Source of the DNA: Cryptomeria japonica
Taxonomy: Eukaryota > Streptophyta > Pinopsida > Cupressales > Cupressaceae
Assembly (NCBI RefSeq): GCF_030272615.1
Contig: NC_081413.1
Span: 555,171,136 to 555,235,135 of the forward strand
Direction: 5' to 3'
Length of the DNA: 64,000 nt
Part shown: positions 21,977 through 33,300 of the stretch, piece by piece
Layout of the letters: the number at the start of each line of letters is the position of its first letter
Numbering within the stretch: the first letter of the stretch is position 1
Position numbers and translations under genes: made by a program
Notes under the pieces: generated by a model
What the model was told of the DNA's origin: nothing
Seen by the model: only the letters and a program-made list of their open reading frames with translations
Databases searched by the model: none

Positions 21977-23065
21977 TGTAAAGTCGAAAATTGGATCCTA
22001 GTGACTCACCACCTAGGAGAAAGAAAGGAAGCCATTAGGATGATTTTCACTTGGGAAGAACTTTACATTCAAAAGAGGGGCTTAAATCTACTAGATCCAA
22101 ATCTGAGGGAAACCAAGATATGAATTATGAGTGGATTACAAGTGGTCAAAGTGTGATTTACCCTATTTTGTAAATGAGAAAGTTGACTTGTTGACTATGT
22201 AGAAAAGAGAAGGGAAATGAGTGCAATGAGGAGCTACTGGTTCGGGATCATGTTGTAACTTTAGATCTAAGCTAATTAGACTGATGCAGATCTGCCCTAC
22301 AAAATTAGAGAAAAGTCATTAGGATGATGGTAGGAACGCACATGATTCACCACAAAATCCACGAAATGAAAAGGGTTCTTCCATCTCTACAAATAAAGCC
22401 CAAACCTGCAATTACAGTTGCACACTTGCAACCTTGTAGATCTGCAACTTGAATATTGCTTTAGTTGTTGAATATAACCACAAATGTTGTATGGAATGGC
22501 ATGTAATATGACAAAACCCTAACACACACACATGCTTGCAAATGAATGTTGTAATGTTGCTCCAATGGATGAATGAAGAAGACTTGAATGCTTGATGATG
22601 ACCTTGAAATATTGTATCTTCTCCTTATTCTCTTTATCTGTCTTTTCCTTGTCCATCCATGAATGAAGGTATTGAATTCCCTTTTATACATGCCTCAAGG
22701 ATTAACTTTCAACCATTGAAGGTTCACAAAGAGGAATTGAAAACCCCGAAGACAAATTGTGTATAGAAGATCGGGGAGACCTAACATAGGGCCGCCCTAA
22801 GAGGTGGGGACAAGGGTACCGCGCCCCTATACTAGGGGGACAGGGGTGCCACGCCCTTGTCCTAGGGTGGACAAGGGTGTCAAGCCCATGTCCTGTCCTA
22901 TTTTGGGGCCCAGACAAGGTCTAGAGAAGACACGGGACATAAGGAGGAAGGGTGAAGGGATGGAAATACATAAATAGGTCTCGAGTAGGGAAGGAGATGT
23001 CATCACCAAGGTGAGGACCCAAAATATGGTTAAAATTGTAGGGGTCACAATTTTATGACACTACA
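21977..23065 (-). repeat. Gypsy LTR B
   Basis: A 1089-bp LTR on the minus strand starts TGTAGTGTCATAAAATTG and ends TTTCGACTTTACA. Its U3 holds three GC-rich imperfect palindromes (about 22807-22898). Its homologue of the R/U5 hairpin near 22318-22349 is decayed. Its start matches TGTAGCGTCCTAAAATTG of the element at 39227. Confidence 0.8.
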
Positions 23066-23955
23066 TATATGAAATACATTTTGTCAATAACATCACCATA
23101 TATAATACAACATAAATGATACATGAAAGATTTGAGATCAAATTGAAAAGGAAATGACTTTGAAATCCTAACAACACAGTATGACCAAGTGCTATGAATG
23201 AAAATAAGCCTTTATCCAACACATTATTGTAATAAATATATGTTAAAAACAATGTAATCATATGTGAAATAGCAAATAAATATAGTCCATTGATTGCCAT
23301 TGAAAGTCTCTTAATTAAAATCTTAATTTGCTAAAAAAGAAGATCTAAAATTGGGACCCTTTTATGAAAATTAATTTAAAAGTTGAGAGTGTTGAAATTT
23401 GAATTTGTTTTCGACCTTAAGAGGTGTTAAAATTGATAAAGTACGCCAATTTCTTGAATTTAAGCAGAAAAATATAGTCAATTCCGACTCTCAAAATTTT
23501 AGGAAAAAAGCTAGGGACAATGCATAAGTTATGCACAGTCCGACCAACTTTTTTAGAAATTTTTAGGGATGATAGAAATTATGATTTTATTGAAAATTCC
23601 AGAAAAAGAGATAATTTGGAGATGTCTAGATAGGTCAAATTAGTAGTCAAAGGTCGAAATAGGAGATTCTTAAAAATTAGGGTTGTGTTGTTTAACCACT
23701 TAATTTTTTAGAATGAAAAGACATATTTGAATTACAGTTTGAAAATAGAAATCAGATCTGAAACAAGCAACTAAAATGTTACACTTAACAAGCTTAATTT
23801 CCTCAAAATGAAAAATTAGGGTTTTTATGCAATTAACCTCTAAAATTTGCAAAAAGATAAAACTTGGAAATAAAAATTTGAAATTCAAATTTCAATTATT
23901 CAGATCTAACAATAAGAAATTAGAATTAAGATGTAAGACATCGATCTCACCAAAA
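23066..23955 (-). other. leader A of the Gypsy cluster
   Basis: Minus-strand untranslated leader of 890 bp, homologous to 21976-21085 and to 40405-41150. It contains the palindrome at 23515-23541. It stops exactly at the start of LTR B, where the homologous leader B continues into coding DNA. PBS A (23940-23955) reads TTTTGGTGAGATCGAT on the minus strand and is diverged. Confidence 0.7.
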
Positions 23956-25145
23956 TGTAAAGTGGAAAATTGGACCCTAGTGGTTCCTCACCTAGGGGAG
24001 AGAAAGGAAACCACTAGGATGATTTTCACTTGATGCAAAAAAGCACTTTACATTCAAAATAGGGGTTGAATCCACTATATCCAAATCCAAGGGAAATAAA
24101 GATGTGAATTCTAAGTGGATTGCAAGTGTTGGAATGTAATTTTCCCTCTTTTGTAGATAGATATGTTGACTTGTTGACTATGTAGAAAAGGAAGACAAAA
24201 TGGATGGAATAAGGAGATACCAATTCGGGATCACACTGTAACTTTGGATCTAAGATATTTAGACTGATACAGATTTGACCTACAAATTTTGAGAAAAGTC
24301 ATCGGGACCGTGCATAATTTATGCACGGTCCTCCAAAAAATCTACGATTCAAAAAGGGTTTTTCTGTGTGTGTGGATGAAGCCTAAATCTGCAATTACAG
24401 TCGCACACTTGCAACCTACACACAAAAAAGAAGGGAATAAGGGTTGTGGATAGGGGTTTTCCTTAGTCAAACTCTGGTTGAGGAATCAACCTTGAAAGAA
24501 AGTAATTGCAAATACTTAAATGTGAATAATGAAAATGTATACCTTGTAGATCTACAATTTGTTGATGATGGTTACTTTGCTTCTTGAATATAATTACAAG
24601 TGTTGCATGAAATGACATGTAACATGACAAAACCCTAACACACACATGCTTGCAAATGAATGTTGTAATGTTTCTCCAATGGATGAGTGAAGAAGACTTG
24701 ATGAATGCTTGAAGGCTTGAACGCTTGATGATGATAATGAAGGTCTCCTCATGAATTTCTCTTATTCTCGCTTCCTCCCAAATGCATGAATTAAGTATCC
24801 TTTTATACTTGCCTAGGAGGGTTAATTTTCACCTAACCAAAGGCCAACATAGGAGAAATTAAATCCTGAAAAGAAAATAGGTCCAAGGGTCAGATGGACC
24901 CATTTTGGGGAAAAGCAAAGAAGGAGGACAGGGGTGCCACGCCCTTGTCCAAGGGGGACAAGGGAACCATTCCCCTGTCCTTCCCTATTTTGGGGCTTGG
25001 ATAGGGTCATGAGGTGACATAAGGGCTGAAACAGGAGAAATTTTGGAAGAATAATGCAAAGAGGGGCCCCAATTGAGTAGGGAGATCTAGCTGCTAGGGT
25101 GAGGACCTAAAACACGGTCGAAATTGCAAGGGTTGCAATTTTACA
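23956..25145 (-). repeat. Gypsy LTR A
   Basis: A 1190-bp LTR on the minus strand starts TGTAAAATTGCAACCC and ends TTTCCACTTTACA. It contains two GC-rich 25-bp imperfect palindromes in U3 (24926-24950 and 24956-24980) and a perfect 13-bp-arm palindrome at 24305-24331. Confidence 0.8.
24305..24331 (-). repeat. perfect palindrome in LTR A (13-bp arms, 1-nt spacer)
   Basis: GGACCGTGCATAA, one T, then TTATGCACGGTCC. The position corresponds to the R/U5 hairpin of the family copy at 39227 (40008-40034). Confidence 0.9.
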
Positions 25146-25187
25146 CCCATATATCCCATTTGGACTCTCACACCAAATCAAAGAACC

Positions 25188-26051
25188 ATGCCTTGGTTGT
25201 ACAGTCATCTCAAGAGCCATAGAAGCAGAAATAGAATCCGAAGACCAAAGAGCCTAGGAAAGATTCTAGTTCACAGCAGTCCTCTAGCCCACCTCCTCCT
25301 AAGGAGAGAAAATCAAAGAAAGAAAGACCTAAGTGTCCTTATTGCAGCAAGAAAAACCGTGATGAGTCTCAGTGCTATGAGAAGAAGATTGATGGATATT
25401 CAAAACAAGTTTCAGATTTGACAACTCTTCTTCAAAAGAGAAACATTGATATTCCTTCTACTTCTCACAGGTCTTATTCTTCTTCATATCAAACAGGTGG
25501 ACAAGACAAAAGTAAGGATCGTACATTATGCACAATAGTTAGTCCACCTTCTTCTATATGGTTACTTGATTTAGGTGCTTCACATCGCATGGCATCTTCT
25601 CAACATGGTTTCTCATCTTTTTAGGCTTCTCCTACACCACACATTTTGATGGGTAACAACATTGTTATGACTATATGGGAAAGGTTCTATTGACATTGAT
25701 GATGGTACATTTAATGATGTATTATGTGTTCCATATTTGTCCTATAACATTCTCTCCATCTATCAAATTACTCACAATAGGATAGGGAAGACAATTGACT
25801 TCACCACAGATTTAGTGCACATTAGAGACAATAAGACTAACAATATTGTTACAATAGGGACAATTGATCATTCTTCTCGCTTGTACTCTTTCTCTCATTT
25901 TGGTCCACCATCTTCACTGTCTGAGTGTCAATCTCTTTCTTCAAGACAACATGTTGAGGTGAAGTCATGCCACTTAAACTTGTGTGTTGTTCCTGAGACC
26001 AGTGTTGTGACTTCTACACCTCCACCTCCTATTGAGATTGATTATGTTTAG
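25188..26051 (+). pseudogene. Copia gag C-terminus, protease and GAG-pre-integrase, broken
   Basis: The frame of 25310-25624 encodes CPYCSKKNRDESQC, a CCHC knuckle whose His is Arg. It then carries WLLDLGASH, the Copia protease active site with D-L-G instead of D-S-G. A stop at 25622-25624 and a frameshift near 25680 follow. The frame of 25720-26051 (V-P-Y-L-S-Y-N-I-L-S-I-Y-Q, then Y-S-F-S-H-F) is the GAG-pre-integrase domain. It ends in a Ser/Pro-rich segment instead of the integrase HHCC domain. Confidence 0.75.
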
Positions 26052-26658
26052 TAGGATTCTTCTTCACTATTGATCGACATTGTAGCTCCATGCATCAAGC
26101 CACCTATTCGAGTTGTTGAGGATATTTCAAAGGATGTTCATTCCCTCTCAAATGATAGATTCAACACATCTATTGTTTCACTAGCATTGGAGATTCCATT
26201 ACAACATCATCATGCATTCTCCTTTGAGAATCATCCAAGCCTTCTAGTTTCACCTCCTATTTAGGGGTATCCTCTTCTTTGTCTGCAACCTTTGTTTCTT
26301 TCGTATTAGAGACACATTGGTTTAACTATTGACACAGGGGTTGTATCATTTTGGGGGGGCTTTGGAGTCTCAAACCTCTCTCATGGGGGGTTGGTTGTAC
26401 ACATGTTGTTGAGAGAATCTCTTGAGACATGCATTTGTACTTTCTTTTTTCCATCTCTTTTTGGAGAGGAATTTTTTTCCATTGGGTTTTCTCCTATTCT
26501 CCACTTTACAAAGATTTGCATGTTGTGATTGGGTACCTCATCAAGCCTTGTTGTCGAGACCCAAATTTGCATTGTTGTATGTAGTTGTATTTTTTGCATG
26601 TAGCTTTTTTCATGCACTTAGCTTTTTGGTTACTCTCTAAATTCATCTTAAGGGAGGG
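26052..26658 (+). other. 3' region and polypurine tract of gutted Copia element
   Basis: A short Pro/Ser-rich coding-like stretch (26070-26264) is followed by the conserved pre-LTR block (26455-26560, shared with 240-350) and the purine tract TTAAGGGAGGG at 26648-26658. Confidence 0.6.
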
Positions 26659-27005
26659 TCTTGAGTAAAAGGTTTTATTTTCTTAATTAATTTAATCATA
26701 TTGATTAATTAATTACGTCACCTTTTCTTTTTTCACTTAAGCTAGATTTAGGAAGCTTGCTTAGGCATTTAATAATTATTTTATTTCATCCATTCAACCC
26801 TTAGGGTTTTGATCTCCTTTATTAAAGGATTGATCTCATTGTAATTAAATATTCTGGCAAGTTAATTCAATTTTAATTTCTTCGTGCAATTGTCTCCAAT
26901 TATTCTTGCACTCTCTTGTTTGTAGGTTTTCTCTTGTATGTGGCAGGTATTTGCATGCAGGTGATTATTGGGCATTGTGGAATTCATCAATCATGAATTC
27001 TAACA
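26659..27005 (+). repeat. 3' LTR of gutted Copia element
   Basis: The 347-bp LTR directly follows the polypurine tract. Its TG start has mutated to TC (TCTTGAGTAAAAGG) and it ends ATTCTAACA. Size and internal landmarks (CACTTAAGCTAGATTTAGGAA; GGGTTTTGATCTCC) match the LTR at 434-762. Confidence 0.7.
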
Positions 27006-28009
27006 ATAGGGTTGATCCCTTGCTTGTGGGATTGACATAAGGCATGGAAACAAGAATATCTAGTCATGGAGTAAGGGATTGATCATTAGAAGATTAATAA
27101 GCATACTAAATGTCAAATTTTAAAAAATATGCGTGAATGTGGATAAGACATTTAAGTCTGGGATAATGTGTAAATAGGGTTGAATAATAGTAATAGAGAA
27201 TAAGCCCACTTTACACAAAATTAAACTATTTATCCATTTACAATATTATTAAGATATTCTATCAAAATGGATCCAAAAACAAATGAAAATTAACATGAAT
27301 ATGCAAATTTCACCTTTACAACAATAACTCGCTCTCTAAACCATATAGAAATTTATCATAATTTAAATATGAAATTGTGAACCATTCTTTATCACCCATA
27401 TTTCATAATAATAAGTTAAAAGAACCCTCCCTGAAAAATAATTCACTATAATTTATAATAAAATAAAATATTAAATGTTCATCAACTTTAAAAGATTTAT
27501 AACATTCAAAATAGGCACCTAGCTCAAATCTTCACTTCATCATTATTTATTAGGAGGTGACCTCTCACCAAATTTTTAATGAGAAAAATTTGCAGCCATA
27601 AAAGGAGACACATAAACTAATCATTTATCATTTTCATTTATGATGAAATCAAAATATATATCATATGATTTTCGAAAGAGTTTCAATGTGTTGATTGAAC
27701 ACAAAAAGTAATCATTTAACAAATATAATGAAATAGTTTTTTTTAATTATTATTATTTTAAAATCATGTTACAACATTATCACACTATGTCAGAAAGAAT
27801 GCATGGAGGATAGCCCCATGTGACTTTATAAAATTAATGATGATGTAGAAAGAATGCAATCAATACAATTATGGTCAGAAGAATCATAGTCTTTGACTCA
27901 GGGTAGGCATTAATTTTATGGATATTATGATTATCATCGTTTACATCATGCATATATCTACTACAAATGTCACTTTAGGTGTAAATCAAATCATATTATT
28001 ATTTTTAAT
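27006..28009. other. AT-rich DNA, no gene
   Basis: No frame, terminal repeats or domain is seen. Confidence 0.55.
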
Positions 28010-29400
28010 TATTGTTAAACATGATGTTGAAGTTGAACATAAATAGTTGATATATTATAGTCAATGTATCATTTACATGAGATCATTATATTTAAAAAAA
28101 TGTAAATCATATGTTCAATTTCATAATGTTTGCAATTATATTGTACATATTTATTCGAAACACTATTACCCATTGATCATATTTTCATGTTTATATATAC
28201 TATAGATTCTAATATATGAATCTTCTTATCCTTTATTTCAATGACTTGATCTTGGTGATAAATGAATTATCTTTATATAGTAAATTATCTATGTATGGTA
28301 AATTGTTCACATAGTTCATTTAAAATTACCTATCTTCAAAAATTTCGCAAACATTTATTATCAAATATTAATAATTATTTTATATTCTCATCCTTTCTAA
28401 TACACCAAACATCAATCTTATATAAACATTTTGATAGATCCAATAAATTGATGCTTCCTATCCTTTTTAAACTTCACTTCTCTTTAATTTATTTCATCTA
28501 ATTTTCTTGTAATTGAATTACTTGCACAATTGATAAAACAAATGCTTATATTCAAAAAAATAACATCAACCATATGTTCAAGTGTTTGTAATCATATGAA
28601 AGATGTTTAATAGAACTAGATAAGTAATATGAAATAATGGCTTTGGTTTTTATCTTATTTTACTTACTACAAATTCTAACATATGAATCTCCCTATCCTT
28701 GATTTCAAAGACCTAATATTGGTGATAAATGAATAATCTCTAGAGATTAAATTTTGCATTATGTCACTTTATCAATTATTGGTTTGGCCACTATTCTTCT
28801 TTATAGTTTGTAATCAACTATGTAACTATGTATCCTCTTACAAGGATCAAAATACAATTGAAACAAAACCTTTATATAGGGAAGATATGCAAAAAACAAA
28901 AAACAAAGGACCTACTCTATACATTTTGTTTTATTATTTGCTTGATAGATTCAAAGGACATTTCAAATGCTTATATTCAAGTAAAGATAATGTAAACCAT
29001 GTGTTCAATTCTATAGTGTTTGTTATTATATTATACATATTGTGCATACTTGTTTGTAACATTATTAATCATTGATCATATTATCATGTTTATATATACT
29101 ACAGATTCTAACATATGAATATGTCTATCCTTCATTTCAATGATGTTCTATTGGTGATAATTGAAGCATCTCTATATGATGAAATATTAAACTTGTACAA
29201 CTTATTAAAAAAAATTACACCAATTTTTTTTTTTGTCAGTATTCTTCTATTTCTAATGTTTATTTGTTTGCCCAATATTCTTGTATTCAACGTACTCATT
29301 GCATACCAAGGTGCAGTTTTGTGGTTAAATATGATGTTGAAGTTGTTGAACATAAAGAGTTGATATGTTATAGTCAAAGTGTTGTTTACAGGAGATCATT
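28010..29400. repeat. degenerate higher-order tandem repeats
   Basis: A landmark containing ATTCTAA-ATATGAAT...CTATCCTT recurs near 28205, 28675 and 29100. A second landmark (ATGATGTTGAAGTTG...GAACATAAA-AGTTGATAT) recurs near 28020 and 29332. Together they indicate a diverged repeat unit of roughly 420-480 bp. Small frames here are not conserved between units. Confidence 0.5.
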
Positions 29401-29479
29401 TCTAAAATAAAAGGTCGGTACATATATAGATTCTTTAAATTCATTTAATCCAAATAAAATTTCAAACAAAAAATTAAAA

Positions 29480-30070
29480 TTAAATCATAATGCACAAACT
29501 TGAACAATAGTTTTTGATTAGGTAAGAAGGGTTCTGAAAGTGTCCAAAACCTTATACAAAGAGAAGGATAGAGCATGAAGTGCATCCAAATACCAAATAA
29601 TAGTAAAGAGACAACAAAAGACAAAGAAATACTAAAACTTACAAACAACCAATCAACCCAAAATCAGGGTGGTTTAAAAAATTGTACCAAAGCTATTTTG
29701 TTTATCACATAAACTTTAACTTTAATTAAACACATTAAAGAATTTTTTTAATAATTAATATAAAAGGTAGCACATATAATGCACAAAATTCAACAATAGT
29801 TTTTTATTAGGTAAGAAGGGTTCTGAAAGGGTCCAAAACCTTATATAAAGAGAAGGACAAAGCATGAAGTGCATCCAAACGCCAAATAATAGTAAGGAGA
29901 CAACAAAAGACAAAGTAAAACTAAAACTTGAAAACAACCAGTCAACCCAAAATCAGGGTGGTTTAAAAAATTGTACGAAAACTATTTTCTTTATCGCATA
30001 AACTTTAACTTTAATTACACACATTAAAGGATTTTTTTAATAATTAATATAAAAGGTAACACATAGTACA
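29480..30070. repeat. two tandem units of about 289 bp plus a short partial third
   Basis: The unit starting near 29491 (tgcacaaa...caatag) repeats near 29780 and begins again near 30049 before the LINE interrupts it. Shared text includes GGTAAGAAGGGTTCTGAAAG and AAATCAGGGTGGTTTAAAAA. Minus-strand frames inside are repeated along with the unit and are not genes. Confidence 0.75.
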
Positions 30071-30305
30071 CATTAAAGGATTTTTTAATAATTAATATAA
30101 ATGGTAACCATGTACATATAATATAATATGTATTCAACATTTTGTCCCCCACGAGTAGGCTAGATTTTTTTTGAATGGAGCTAGGTGGGAAAGCTAGGCC
30201 TAGTAACCGTGCTGGATTCTCTGCAATCTTGTTGAATGAGAAAGATGATTCAAACACATATGGTGAAGAGCATGCAGATGGAGACAACAAGAAGGACGGG
30301 GACCC

Positions 30306-33300
30306 TGTAATGCCCCGCCAGGAAACCCCGAAGGGATAAGCTAAAATAACTAGAATAGAGTGCAACATTTTTTTATTTTTATTTTTAAAGTTACAACACA
30401 TAAGATGCAACAAGATATCAAAGATTTAGATTACATAGTGGAAGACTTCAACTAACACCTAAAGAGTTTCCCAACGAGATTACTTAAATTTCACAATTCA
30501 CTAACTCACACAATTAAACCAATAAACTGAATATCTTAATAACGAGATAATTCATAATCAGGATAATTTCTTTCAGAAGATGGAAATATAAATCACAAGC
30601 AAGGATTCATCCATTAAGATCCATTCATAATTTCCATTCAAGCTTTTCATTTAAATTAACAAGCCATACAACTAATACACTAATACACTAGGATTTTCAC
30701 CATAAACATAAGAGATCTTCCCAAGCATATTTAAATTTCTTAACAACAACTGAGTATAATTCATTACTCTAAGATACATTATTCCATATTCCAACCTATT
30801 GCATTAAAAGGACGATTTCACACATGCATTACGATAAATCGCATCTCAACCAATTATGCATTCGATCCACATGGCATTCAAGATAGAGCTGAATATAAGC
30901 ATTTAAAGTTAATTTCAATTATCCACTTAACCATTCTAACATAAGCTAATCATACATGATAAAGCTGAATAAAGGAAACATTAGAGAATACACCACATAA
31001 CACCATAATGATCTCGGAGTTCACCCCTAAAGGGCTACATCTCCGGGTCTGCTCAACTGCAAGACCCCCTCTGATAAATAATAAAGTTAAGAGTACAAGA
31101 GGTTACACCATACAATCCAGCCATCAAGGCGATACATAAGCAATATACAAACGACCACATCGGTCAATAATACATAAACGATCCTTAAAAAGAACAGGAT
31201 CCAGCTGACATAATCAAAGCTAAAACAAGAGGTCCATGAGAGCATCCATAAAACTGAGCCATCACCACCCAACGTTTAACATGAAACCGATACTCACAAG
31301 GGCAGAGATAACAGGACGACCACAAAGGAACTCCTAACAAGACAAAACGACAACACACTAGCGAACGCAGGGACAAGTGTCATCACACAACCTGGTATGG
31401 ATACCATGGCAAGTCTTCATAGGTCCCGGCCCCATACACTGGGTCACCCTGGCACCCTAATCTGAACTTCCGGCCCATCCAAGCCTCATGTGGACCCACA
31501 CATCCTCTCGTGAAGACAAGGAAGATGGTTTGCCATTTCAGGCCTTCTCACAGCATGTCGAATCTATGATAGCACTCGTCTCATGTGTGAGGCACATTAT
31601 CTTATTTAGAGATTATATTCTAATCTATTTAGGTTATCACTTATTAGACTCACTTTCGACGGGTTATCCAGCAGCCACTTTGGGCGCAGCCCCCAATCGA
31701 AAGCCACTTTCCCATACGACACTAGACTAAACTCAGACGAACTCAAAACCAATGAATACACATGGTAAGACGAACGGAGTTCAAGAAGAGAGATACAATC
31801 ATCTGGTCAAACACGACTCAAGGGTAATCACTTACTAACGGTACTCTAACTAGAGACCTGACAACTAAGGTTAACCACGAATCATTATTCGACTCACACA
31901 TAGAGGATATGACCAACTATGACAACATCACAATACAACAGTCAACTGGGAATCGAGGACTGAAACAGGCACCCCAAATCATTTCATACGACAGGGACCT
32001 AACAAACAAGCACTCTTGCCATTTCATAATTAAAAGCGAATACAACAATAAAACTCGCAAAGCAATAATCAGAAAAGACAATATTTCTTCCAATTGATTT
32101 AAACATTAAAATCGATCAACTTTTCTGCACGATCTAAAGCTGATTACAGTTATCTACCTCAACTAGGGATAATTTGTTCTTGGTTTTCTAACTCTCTAAG
32201 GTTCAAAGCATCGAACAGGCAAATTAAGCCATAATGAGTTTTTAACCAATTCATATTATTAAATCTCAGACAAACATCATAGTTTTACTGGTTCAAAATC
32301 GTCCTCTATAGATTCATAATTTCCAATGCATATCGTTAAATTTCTAATGCCCAACGATAATTATTTCACTACTTTACAATTACTCAAATGATATGTTCTA
32401 CGATAAAATTTAACATCATCAAGCAGTAATTACATCGTATTTCAACAATCAAGATCTAGATTCATTAATCCAGGATCGATCAGAATATAATCAACAATTT
32501 TCAATTGCGAAAATCAACAGTTTTAGAACTTAATCAGGAAAGGAGCATAGGTCGAGAAATGGGATTGAATAATTAATTCACTTATAAACCCATTATAAGA
32601 TTAATCCATATCTAGTTATCATTTACCACTATATGCCACCTTAATCCAGATTAAAACTAATTAAACTTAACATTAAAATACTCTCATTAAAATGATATAC
32701 TATCATATGTTTTTTTTTTTTTTTAATACTAAACAAAATATATATTACAACAACCATTCTTTTTAAACCATGTTTAAAGCAACAAAACGCATTATTAAAA
32801 AAAGTAAGTGGGGAGGCGAGCTGGGTGGGCCATGCCCTAACCCTAGCCGCCGTCCACATCGAAATCGCAATGGAGCCCATGCGGGCGGCGCCGCTACGGT
32901 GCCCGCAGGTCCGCGGCGCCCTGCGGCCACCGCAGTGCCGCGGGCAAAGTCTAAGCACCAGCGAAGGGGAGGGGAAAACAGAGGACGGGCGGGGGCGATA
33001 GGGAGGAAGTGGGGGCGCACGCGGGGGAGGGGAGGGGAGCGGGTGGAGCTCCGCTCCCCGCTCTCCCAAACCCCGACCCACAGCTAAAACAAATAAAAGG
33101 AAACGCCCAACCCAAGAAAAATAAAAACGCCCATTTCGGAATCAACAAAAACGTTTAAAATTTTTCTTTGAACACACAGTTCGGATATATAAAAAATAAA
33201 TAAATGTTTCCATTCTTTTAAAAACACAGTTCGATCCACTAAAACAAAACGCCCATCACAGAGCTTGCTAATGGATTTCAATTCACTATAAATTTCAGTT

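Larger units (their letters stand above)
20480..25145 (-). mobile_element. Gypsy-family cluster: LTR-leader-LTR-leader-coding
   Basis: Read on the minus strand the order is LTR A (25145-23956), PBS and leader A (23955-23066), LTR B (23065-21977), PBS and leader B (21976-about 21075), then a coding remnant to 20480. The two LTR/leader units are clearly homologous to each other and to 39227-41500 on the plus strand (LTR starts TGTAG/TGTAA, ends CTTTACA, PBS TTTTGGTGAACCC). No RT or integrase occurs. Recombination or a deletion has fused two copies. Confidence 0.8.
25146..27005 (+). mobile_element. gutted Copia element (gag/pro remnant, no INT or RT, 3' LTR)
   Basis: Gag zinc knuckle, protease and GAG-pre-integrase pieces are followed directly by the 3' untranslated block, polypurine tract (26648-26658) and LTR. 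Integrase, RT and RNase H are missing by internal deletion. The 5' part is cut by the Gypsy LTR at 25145. The 3' block matches that of the element at 1-762. Confidence 0.75.

Noticed and set aside
29445-29937. Two similar minus-strand frames of 67 and 60 aa as a duplicated gene
   Set aside because: They lie in non-coding 289-bp tandem units. Similarity follows from the repeat.
32641-33087. Long GC-rich frames on both strands, one of 146 aa and one of 105 aa
   Set aside because: They arise from high GC content inside the solo LTR. Both strands are open and no domain is present.
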